Source of the DNA: Bdellovibrio sp.
Lineage (GTDB): Bacteria; Bdellovibrionota; Bdellovibrionia; Bdellovibrionales; Bdellovibrionaceae
Length of the DNA stretch: 62,439 bases
Assembly (NCBI GenBank): GCA_014378765.1
Contig: JACMNA010000178.1
Coordinates: 1-62,439, forward strand
Direction: 5' to 3'
The notes under the pieces were generated by a model, which was not told the DNA's origin, did no database searches, and worked only from the letters and a program-made list of their open reading frames with translations. The position numbers were made by a program, and so were the translations under genes. Of this stretch, positions 56,145 to 62,439 are shown one piece after another (position 1 is the first letter of the stretch; every line of letters begins with the position of its first letter).

Positions 56145-57527
56145 ATGCAAATCGAACCACGCTCACAAACCATTTTGGGAAAAGCCTTAGATATAAATTT
56201 AGATCCGAAATTTTATGGAACCTTCGCCGAAATTGGGGCTGGGCAAGAAGTTGCCCGCCAATTTTTTCAGGCTGGCAAAGCATCACAAACAATTGCTTTA
56301 ACTATTTCAGCTTACGATATGACCTACAGTGATATGATTTACGGAAAAGAAAAATCAGGTCGTTACGTGTGCCTGCCTCGATTAGAAAAAATGCTCGAGC
56401 GCGAATACACTAAACTGATCGACCGCTTAGCGCCGACTCGCAAAGAAACTTGTTTTTTTAGTTTCGCCGATACCGTAGCCACTTCGTCTGAAGGCTCAAA
56501 GCGCAGCTGCCATGGTTGGATGGGCGTACGCTTTCAAGCTACGCCCGGCGGCGAATTCCACGAGGTTAAATTGCACGTTCGCATGCTAGATCGACTGCGT
56601 CTGCAGCAACAAGAGACCTTGAGTAAGCTTGGGGTAAACCTACTGCATTCGTGCTTTTATAAAGGAAAAAATCAAACTGAATTTTTAGACGGACTGTTTG
56701 ATCAAATTAAATCGGGATCTCTGGCCATTGACGTCATATATTTTGTTGGCGCCGATTTCAAAAAATATAACGAAGTCTACTTTAATTTGATGCTAGTTGA
56801 AAAAAAATGGAGTCAAGCGTGCCTTATCGATGCGGAAGGTAAAGTGCAAAATCCGCCTGATTTTCTATGGGATAAATCTTTACTTATTCAACGCGGTTTT
56901 TTTAGCCCTGTTACCAACACGCACCTAGATATTTACAACCGGGGCCTTGAGCATTTTAAAAAAGAATTCTCATTAAAAACCTCAGAGCTGATGGGCATTT
57001 TTGAATTTACGGTTGATAATCGCGCCAAAGGCACTCACGTTAACACCGATCAAGCCTTTGAACGCGTGCAAATGATTTCGCAATTACAACTTCCGGTACT
57101 GGTTACCCAATTTACATTATTTTACCAATTAAAAGAATTTATTCGAATGTCGACAGCGAAGCCAATCGGCATCGTCATTGGCGCCACTCACCTCGAGAAA
57201 CTTTTCGATGAAACTTTTTACTTTGACTTAAGTGGCGGACTTTTAGAAGGCATGGGCAAATTACTAGGACGCTTTACCCGCCTTTATATTTATCCACATA
57301 AAACGGCCGAAATCTGCCTTTTAACGAAAAGCTTTTTTCCAAAACCAAGTGTGAAACACATTTATAGTCATTTTATCGAAAACAAGATGATTCAAGATAT
57401 TGCCGGCTGCGATGACTTAAAAGAATTCATTCACTCCGATGAGGTGAATAAACTGATTAAGAAAAAAGATAAAGCCTGGAAAAAGCTTGTGCCAGAGAAA
57501 TTGCACAAGCTCATTGAAAAAATATAG
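56145..57527 (+). CDS. Conserved protein, function unknown (often loosely annotated as NadD-like)
   Basis: 460 aa, no signal peptide. The N-terminal block ILGKALDINLDPKFYGTFAE and IGAGQEVARQFFQAG, followed by SAYDMTYSDMIYG, marks a widely distributed family. Database copies carry labels such as nicotinate-nucleotide adenylyltransferase or TonB-dependent receptor that I consider unsupported. The protein is a soluble alpha/beta protein without a membrane helix or barrel features. Co-transcribed with the DUF502 gene; convergent with pepA. Confidence 0.7.
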   Translation: MQIEPRSQTILGKALDINLDPKFYGTFAEIGAGQEVARQFFQAGKASQTIALTISAYDMTYSDMIYGKEKSGRYVCLPRLEKMLEREYTKLIDRLAPTRKETCFFSFADTVATSSEGSKRSCHGWMGVRFQATPGGEFHEVKLHVRMLDRLRLQQQETLSKLGVNLLHSCFYKGKNQTEFLDGLFDQIKSGSLAIDVIYFVGADFKKYNEVYFNLMLVEKKWSQACLIDAEGKVQNPPDFLWDKSLLIQRGFFSPVTNTHLDIYNRGLEHFKKEFSLKTSELMGIFEFTVDNRAKGTHVNTDQAFERVQMISQLQLPVLVTQFTLFYQLKEFIRMSTAKPIGIVIGATHLEKLFDETFYFDLSGGLLEGMGKLLGRFTRLYIYPHKTAEICLLTKSFFPKPSVKHIYSHFIENKMIQDIAGCDDLKEFIHSDEVNKLIKKKDKAWKKLVPEKLHKLIEKI

Positions 57528-57528
57528 C

Positions 57529-59037
57529 TTAACCAATCCCCTTCAGCCACTCGATCATTGATTGTACGGGCTGCCCGTTGCCGCCCGCAAAGCCCATGGC
57601 ACCGGCCGGCTTATCACTCCAAGCGTAAATATCTAAATGCACCCACTTCTTGCCGCCACAAAATTTTTCTAGAAATAAAGCGGCGTGAATTGCGCCGCCA
57701 AAGCCACTATCGCCGGAGTTTCTAAAATCAGCAAAGTTCGAAGATAGCGCACTAAAATATTTTTGCACTAGCGGAATTCGCCAGCTTGGTTCCGCCGCGC
57801 GCTGGCCGGCTTTCAGTATTTGCTCGGCGATTACATCATCATTTGTAAATAAACCCGCGACTTCAGTTCCAAGGGCAACTTTAATTGCTCCCGTTAAAGT
57901 TGCGATATCAACCACGATTTCAGGTTCATCTTTACCTTTTTGCCTAACGGCCACATCCATCGCGTCGGCTAAAACTAAGCGGCCTTCCGCATCGGTATTA
58001 TCAATTTCAACTAAGTAGCCCGCACGTGACCGGTAAAGATCACTAGGACGCATCGAGGTTGAATCAACCGAGTTTTCCGCCAAAGATAAATAAAAATCAC
58101 AAGGGCGCGGGTAATTAGAATACGCCACCCAGTAGGCCAAGGCTAAAACGGCAGCCGAGCCCCCCATATCTTTCTTCATCATACGCATGCCAGATGAAGG
58201 TTTAATATCTAAGCCACCGGTGTCGAAGGTAATTCCTTTACCGACAAACGCGATGGGTTTTTTGGTTGAAGCTTTTTTGGGCCGGTATCTTAAATGAATT
58301 AACCGCGGGGGGCTATTCGAACCTTTACCAACCGCTAGAAGTAAATTCATGTTTTCGGTCGCAAGCTTTTTATGATCCCAAACGTTGACCTGCACGCTCT
58401 TCGGAAAATTAAGTTCTTTCGTAACAATTTTTTCGAAGCCTTCCGGATTAAGATCATTCGGCGGCAGGTTCACAAGGTGCCTTGCAATTTGAATCGACCG
58501 CGCCTCTAGGTGAGCCTGTTCAATCCAATCGTCACTCAGCTTAATGCGTCCGTGGCTTTGCAAATTAATTTTAATATTCATCGATTGCTTAGCGTTATAC
58601 GCCGATAAAAAATTGTAAGCGGCAAGTTCAAATCCAATAAGAACCGGACGAACAACTGCTTCGTCACAATCAATAAAGTTAACTAAGACCTGATCTAACG
58701 TTTGCGATTTAAACTGTGCCACCAGGGCGCCGCCTTGATCGCGAAACCACCCGTACGTAGAGTCATCTAACAGCCCGCCGTGCTGCCCCTTCGGCACTTT
58801 GGCATTTTGCAAAATCCAGACGGCACCGCTTAAGCCCATAAAATGCAAAGTGCGCTTTTCTGAGGCCAGTAAGTTTTTTTCTTGATGATCAAGCGCGTGA
58901 ATATCAATAATTTTTTTTAATTCTTTTTTACGGGCGCCATCGTTTTCTGATCCTAAAACATAGACAAAACCTAATGGATTTTGCATGGGTTTGATCTCAA
59001 ATTGAAAAAACGAATTTAAAACAGATTGCATACTCAT
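57529..59037 (-). CDS. pepA: Leucyl aminopeptidase (M17)
   Basis: 502 aa. C-terminal catalytic domain with the M17 signature NTDAEGRLVLADAM, GKGITFDTGGLDIKP and the dinuclear-metal residues (Lys in MKKDMGG). Hexameric cytoplasmic peptidase for N-terminal Leu and others. A good AAGGAG ribosome site precedes the ATG at 59037, six nt away. Confidence 0.93.
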   Translation of the reverse strand: MSMQSVLNSFFQFEIKPMQNPLGFVYVLGSENDGARKKELKKIIDIHALDHQEKNLLASEKRTLHFMGLSGAVWILQNAKVPKGQHGGLLDDSTYGWFRDQGGALVAQFKSQTLDQVLVNFIDCDEAVVRPVLIGFELAAYNFLSAYNAKQSMNIKINLQSHGRIKLSDDWIEQAHLEARSIQIARHLVNLPPNDLNPEGFEKIVTKELNFPKSVQVNVWDHKKLATENMNLLLAVGKGSNSPPRLIHLRYRPKKASTKKPIAFVGKGITFDTGGLDIKPSSGMRMMKKDMGGSAAVLALAYWVAYSNYPRPCDFYLSLAENSVDSTSMRPSDLYRSRAGYLVEIDNTDAEGRLVLADAMDVAVRQKGKDEPEIVVDIATLTGAIKVALGTEVAGLFTNDDVIAEQILKAGQRAAEPSWRIPLVQKYFSALSSNFADFRNSGDSGFGGAIHAALFLEKFCGGKKWVHLDIYAWSDKPAGAMGFAGGNGQPVQSMIEWLKGIG

Positions 59038-59109
59038 CGCTTGCTCCTTGTTACAGCACTGTTGGACCTATCTATCGTCCGGATTGTTTGTTAAGATTTT
59101 GCCTTAGTT

Positions 59110-60153
59110 ATGACACCGCAATCAACCGATAACACTCATGATGGCCAACAGATTGATTTGAAAATGGGCCTTTTCAATGCAGAGAATCTATTTTTGCTGT
59201 TCGATCAGCCGATTCCACCACATTTTCAAAAATTATCTGAACCGCAGTGGCAAAAACTATCGGCCAGTGTTTACGAAAATAAACCACTACAAAAATGCAT
59301 CGCGATTGCGAACTTAATAAAAGAAAATAATCCAGATGTTATGATGTTATGTGAAGTCGGCGGATTAGAATCACTTAAAAACTTTAACGAGCTTTTTTTA
59401 GACGCCCAGTATTCGGTCGCATTGATCGAGGGCAATTCAGATCGTAATATCGACGTCGGATTTTTAATTAAGAAACCTCAAACCTTCTATTTCGATTTAG
59501 GAACAAATAAAAATCGCCCGCTGCATTACCTTTACCCCCACGAAACGACGTCACTGAAAACAGGCTACGCCGTCAAGGCCGCTACGCAACTTTTTTCAAG
59601 GGACTGTGCTGAGCTTCGGCTGTTCACTTCAGATCGCAGCCATCCATTCATGATCGTTTTACTCACGCATTTAAAATCACGTCTTGATCCCGAAAGAATT
59701 GATCCCGGCGGAACCGAACGCCGCGCAGCCGAACTTAGAACCACGCTGCAAATTTATAAAGAGCTTAAGCTGCAATTCGCAAACGTTCCCATTTTATTAG
59801 CAGGAGACCTCAACGGATTTGCCGGACGGCCCGCAACCGATGCCGAGTTTGCCTTAATCTACCAAGAGACTGACCTTCAAGATGTTTTTGAGGTAGCCGG
59901 CTTAAGTCCTGAAAAACGTTCGACATTCTATCAAATTAAAAATGGACAAAAAGTTGAAGGTAAACAAATAGATTACTGCTTCATCCCCTCTTCAATTCAC
60001 GCAAGTCTGAATGCAAAAACGTGCACCGCTTATTTATTTAAAGACGAATTTGGTTTTGCGTTAGACATTCCGACCACTCTCGACGCAAAAAGTAAACTTC
60101 CTTCCGACCATTACCCGCTTTTTTTTAATCTTGAAAAGCTTCCGGTTTGGTGA
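59110..60153 (+). CDS. Endonuclease/exonuclease/phosphatase-family protein
   Basis: 347 aa, no signal peptide. EEP superfamily: GLFNAENLFLLF, MMLCEVGG (metal Glu), LLTHLKSR, LLAGDLNGFAG (Asp/Asn pair), KQIDYCFI and the terminal SDHYPLFF with Asp-His. Magnesium-dependent phosphodiesterase; could act on DNA or small substrates. Divergent from pepA; followed by apaG 11 bp downstream. Confidence 0.85.
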   Translation: MTPQSTDNTHDGQQIDLKMGLFNAENLFLLFDQPIPPHFQKLSEPQWQKLSASVYENKPLQKCIAIANLIKENNPDVMMLCEVGGLESLKNFNELFLDAQYSVALIEGNSDRNIDVGFLIKKPQTFYFDLGTNKNRPLHYLYPHETTSLKTGYAVKAATQLFSRDCAELRLFTSDRSHPFMIVLLTHLKSRLDPERIDPGGTERRAAELRTTLQIYKELKLQFANVPILLAGDLNGFAGRPATDAEFALIYQETDLQDVFEVAGLSPEKRSTFYQIKNGQKVEGKQIDYCFIPSSIHASLNAKTCTAYLFKDEFGFALDIPTTLDAKSKLPSDHYPLFFNLEKLPVW

Positions 60154-60164
60154 GAATTTGACTT

Positions 60165-60554
60165 ATGGGTTTGAAACGCACACAAAATATAGAATTTCAA
60201 ATTGCATCGACAACAGTCTACGTCGAATCTGAATCAGTGCCAGAACAAAGCCGTTATTTCTTCGCCTACAAAATCACAATTAAAAACGCGGGCTCAATGG
60301 GCGCACAGTTAATGAATCGCCACTGGGTCATTACCGATGCTTTCGGCCATACCGAAGAAGTCAAAGGCCCGGGCGTTGTGGGACTGCAGCCCCGCATTAC
60401 CGCCGGCCAAGTTTTCGAATACGACAGCGCCTGTCCGTTAAGAACAAATTCTGGAACAATGAAGGGCAAATACGAATTCTTAAGTGACGACGGCGAAAGT
60501 TTTGAAGTTGAAATTCCAGAGTTTTATTTGATCGCCCCGGGCGCGGTTCACTAA
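60165..60554 (+). CDS. apaG: ApaG protein
   Basis: 129 aa, single immunoglobulin-like DUF525 domain: FFAYKITIKNAG, NRHWVITDAFG, VVGLQPRITAGQVFEYDSAC. Matches the family in length and motifs. E. coli apaG affects cobalt/magnesium efflux; the mechanism is unclear. Follows the EEP gene by 11 bp. Confidence 0.92.
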   Translation: MGLKRTQNIEFQIASTTVYVESESVPEQSRYFFAYKITIKNAGSMGAQLMNRHWVITDAFGHTEEVKGPGVVGLQPRITAGQVFEYDSACPLRTNSGTMKGKYEFLSDDGESFEVEIPEFYLIAPGAVH

Positions 60555-60591
60555 ATGCGTATTTCGCAGTCAACTTTTTATTGAAAAATAA

Positions 60592-60667
60592 GTCCCCATA
60601 GCTCAACAGGATAGAGCAATCGTTTCCTAAACGATCGATGGCGGTTCGAGTCCTCCTGGGGACACCA
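60592..60667 (+). tRNA. tRNA-Arg(CCU)
   Basis: Cloverleaf with acceptor GTCCCCA/TGGGGAC, D-arm, anticodon stem ATCGT/ACGAT and loop TTCCTAA (anticodon CCT), T-loop TTCGAGT and encoded CCA. The T-stem (GGCGG/CCTCC) has one C-T mismatch in its middle pair. Confidence 0.95.
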
Positions 60668-60958
60668 ACTAAATTTCCTTAGTAATTTCAAGTATTTATA
60701 GATCTGTCCCAAGCGGTCGTTCGAACCAGAAAAACAAAATAAAATCCATGTGTTAAGTGAAATCACCCCAAGCCGATTAGAACTTTTCAGTCAAAAGTTC
60801 GAGTCCGCTTAGCTCAACTTGCAAAACTTTTTTTCGTTCAGCAATTTGTTTCTGCGCGTGCCCGTAGAGGATTCGCACTAACCGATGTCGCTGTTCGACT
60901 CTTCGTTCAGCATTGCTAACTCTGATGATCCGCGAACTACTCACAAAAGAAGGGGTTC
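60668..60958. other. 291-bp intergenic region with tRNA-like fragments
   Basis: No gene supported. Contains GTTCGAGTCC (60797-60806), identical to the tRNA-Arg T-arm, followed at once by TAGCTCAAC (60810-60818), identical to its D-arm start. The order is swapped relative to the tRNA, and no fold results. A scar of tandem tRNA loss or an integration event is possible. Confidence 0.4.
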
Positions 60959-62113
60959 TTATCCCATTGGTTTGTTTGGATTATCCGTCCACTTCATAAT
61001 TTCAAGGCTATTGCCATCTAAATCTTGGATATTGCACGAATATAGAAACTCGCTCACTTGATGCGGTTTCTCCACACTTTTTCCGCCTGCCTCCATAGCG
61101 ATAGCATACGCCTTATCGACTTCGGCGGCAGATGTGGCCCAGAACCCTACCGTCATAGCATTACCAATAGATAACGATTTTTTATCCAAAGTTTTAGAAG
61201 AAATAAAAAATTCGGGATTAGTTTTCCCGTAAATAATTTGCGTGGGGCGGTGAAAAATCGGTTTCATTTCCAGGCCACCTAAAACTGCATCGTAAAACTT
61301 TCTAGATTTTTTTAAATCACCAACTCCAACCTGGGCGTAGGCTAAAGCAGTTTGTATGGGAGAATTTCTTGACTCTGTTAAGACAAGTTCGACATATTCA
61401 AAAACCTTTTTAAGATCAGCACCCGGAATTCCCAATTCAAGTGCTGCTTTCGGATCTGCTTCTGCAATCTTTTTTAATTCATACGGACTGTCAAAAAGCC
61501 CACCCATTAAAGCACAAGCTAAGCCGAACCAACGCATGCAAATCGCTTTTGTGCGCCAATCTGAAAGAGGTAAATTTTTATTAATTGCATTTTGTAAATC
61601 TTCAGTTGCGGTTACCCATTCATCACGCAGCTCAGTTAATGCCTCAGGGCCGAATTGTAAGTCATGTTGTTTAATCCATTCTAATTGTTCTTTAGACAAA
61701 TGACGATCTAAGAGGTTCATTCTAGATAAAAGTTGCACTACAGAATCTGTTGATGACTCTTTGCCGGACTGAAGTTTATCAGCATTGGATAAACGCAACT
61801 CTATATCTTCAAGTTCTTTTTTTCTTTTTTGAATATCTGTTTTTAAACGTGCGGTTGCATCTTTTAACGAGAATTTTTTATTACTAATAGCTTCTTTAAT
61901 TTTATCAAGCGGAAACCCCAACTGTTTTAAAGTCAAAATTTTTTGCAAACGTTCAAGATCTGTTGTTATGTAAACACGATGACCTCCGTCCGTTTCTTGT
62001 GAGGGCTTTAATAACCCGAGTTCGTCGTAATAATGAAGAGTGCGAACAGTTAATCCTGTGTCGTTTGCAAGTTCACCAATTTTCCAGCTATGTTTTAATA
62101 CCTTTTTTGCCAT
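60959..62113 (-). CDS. MerR-family regulator fused to a VOC (glyoxalase-like) domain
   Basis: 384 aa from the ATG at 62113 (ribosome site GGAG; an upstream TTG/ATG frame lies over the operator). MerR winged helix (about 8-75: WKIGELANDTGLTVRTLHYY, DELGLLKPS, DGGHRVY), dimerisation coil (about 80-120), a middle helical domain (about 125-260) reminiscent of TipAS-like ligand-binding domains, and a C-terminal VOC domain (about 265-380: AQVGVGDLKKSRKFYDAVLG, IQDLDGNSLEIM). It probably senses a small hydrophobic or electrophilic compound. Its promoter shows the classic 19-bp spacer. Confidence 0.88.
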   Translation of the reverse strand: MAKKVLKHSWKIGELANDTGLTVRTLHYYDELGLLKPSQETDGGHRVYITTDLERLQKILTLKQLGFPLDKIKEAISNKKFSLKDATARLKTDIQKRKKELEDIELRLSNADKLQSGKESSTDSVVQLLSRMNLLDRHLSKEQLEWIKQHDLQFGPEALTELRDEWVTATEDLQNAINKNLPLSDWRTKAICMRWFGLACALMGGLFDSPYELKKIAEADPKAALELGIPGADLKKVFEYVELVLTESRNSPIQTALAYAQVGVGDLKKSRKFYDAVLGGLEMKPIFHRPTQIIYGKTNPEFFISSKTLDKKSLSIGNAMTVGFWATSAAEVDKAYAIAMEAGGKSVEKPHQVSEFLYSCNIQDLDGNSLEIMKWTDNPNKPMG

Positions 62114-62134
62114 ATAAGCTCCTTTGTGAGCCTT

Positions 62135-62165
62135 AGTCTGCAACCTGACGTTACGTCAGGTTCAA
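62135..62165 (-). promoter_or_regulatory. MerR-type promoter with palindromic operator
   Basis: On the minus strand TTGAAC (62160-62165), a 19-nt spacer and CAGACT (62135-62140). The spacer holds most of a perfect inverted repeat, AACCTGACG (62142-62150) / CGTCAGGTT (62154-62162). The long spacer plus dyad is the hallmark of MerR-controlled promoters, so autoregulation is likely. Confidence 0.8.
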
Positions 62166-62439
62166 GAAAAAAGATAGCATTCCTACTTTTTTGTTAATTT
62201 TGCCCTGTAAAAGGGAACCAGAGACTAATAGCCAATGGTTTTGATCGGCCCCGTAGTATCACCAAGCAAACCCTTTGGTCAGAACTACTTTAAATCGCTT
62301 AAGTAAAGGAGGCTTGAACTGTTTAAGGTACTAGTTTCTTGGCAGCGGTATCGCCTTTTCTCTCGCGTGCCTCAGCGATTTTTTTCCTGCAGCCGCTTTT
62401 AACCGGTTTTGACCTTCAAGGCTTTTTCTACTTTTTCAA
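62166..62439. other. Window end, no supported gene
   Basis: AT-rich, then a Lys/Ala-coding-like patch on the minus strand that stops in every frame within about 15-40 codons. It may be the 3' end of a gene outside the window or decayed sequence. Confidence 0.35.

Noticed and set aside
56145..57527. Annotation as NadD or TonB-dependent receptor
   Set aside because: No nucleotidyltransferase HxGH motif, plug or barrel is visible.
60578..60766. 62-aa minus-strand frame over the tRNA
   Set aside because: It is the antisense of tRNA-Arg, a well-known source of false proteins.
62290..62439. Partial gene at the window end, minus strand
   Set aside because: Lys/Ala-rich frames end in stops in all frames; too short to support.

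Overview
The window is a dense stretch of bacterial chromosome from a diderm (Gram-negative) organism. It encodes lipid A synthesis (LpxC), an LptF/G-type permease, a TamB/Omp85 pair, many lipoproteins and beta-barrel outer-membrane proteins. A TIGR02147-family regulator, degenerate receiver proteins, a PilZ fusion, a lone RAYT transposase and AT-leaning DNA packed into short ATGA/GTGA-overlapping operons all fit Bdellovibrionota (Bdellovibrio and relatives). This placement is an inference from gene content; no rRNA is present to test it.

Layout. 1-3.4 kb: FolE2, a pseudo-receiver protein, Maf and cytidine deaminase. 3.4-10 kb: a PpiD/SurA-like chaperone divergent from the rod-shape operon mreC-mreD-mrdA-rodA plus a small exported protein. 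10-12.5 kb: thioredoxin and a second pseudo-receiver, divergent from an LptF/G permease. 12.8-17.6 kb: DprA, a LysM protein and lipoprotein pair, and a ComEC split into two overlapping genes (membrane channel, then secreted metallo-beta-lactamase-fold protein). 17.6-23.1 kb: alanine dehydrogenase, LpxC, and a three-gene unit of a TIGR02147 regulator, an HELGH/beta-barrel protein and a beta-propeller-like lipoprotein. 23.1-24.8 kb: a RAYT-type transposase with nested palindromes and a small secreted protein. 24.8-27 kb: ruvC-ruvA-ruvB. 27-36.3 kb: TPR gene, efp followed by a 21-bp tandem hairpin array, helical-repeat protein, TamB and an Omp85 protein with about seven POTRA domains. 36.4-41.1 kb: methylcitrate cycle prpD-prpB-prpC plus a PhoD-like lipoprotein. 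41.2-48 kb: CorA, AhpC/AhpD, aminopeptidase N, FolE and a Tat-type flavin oxidase lipoprotein. 48-53.4 kb: a prolyl-hydroxylase-like 2OG dioxygenase, an asymmetric heterodimeric ABC exporter and MgtE. 53.4-60.6 kb: a subtilisin-TM-PilZ fusion protease, a DUF502 protein, an unassigned conserved protein, leucyl aminopeptidase, an EEP-family phosphohydrolase and ApaG. 60.6-62.4 kb: tRNA-Arg(CCU) and a MerR regulator fused to a VOC domain, with a clear operator.

Most of the window is conserved housekeeping: envelope growth, Holliday-junction resolution, propionate oxidation, redox defence. The least ordinary items are the secreted subtilase fused through a membrane helix to a cytoplasmic PilZ domain, the split ComEC, the dioxygenase/asymmetric ABC operon, the regulator/metalloprotease-barrel/lipoprotein operon, the many-POTRA Omp85 protein, and two structured DNA elements (RAYT-flanking nested palindromes and the efp 3' hairpin array). 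Several genes (lpxC, the dioxygenase, the DUF502 gene, the small secreted protein) have a -10-like hexamer 6-11 nt before the start codon and no clear Shine-Dalgarno sequence, suggesting leaderless or near-leaderless mRNAs.
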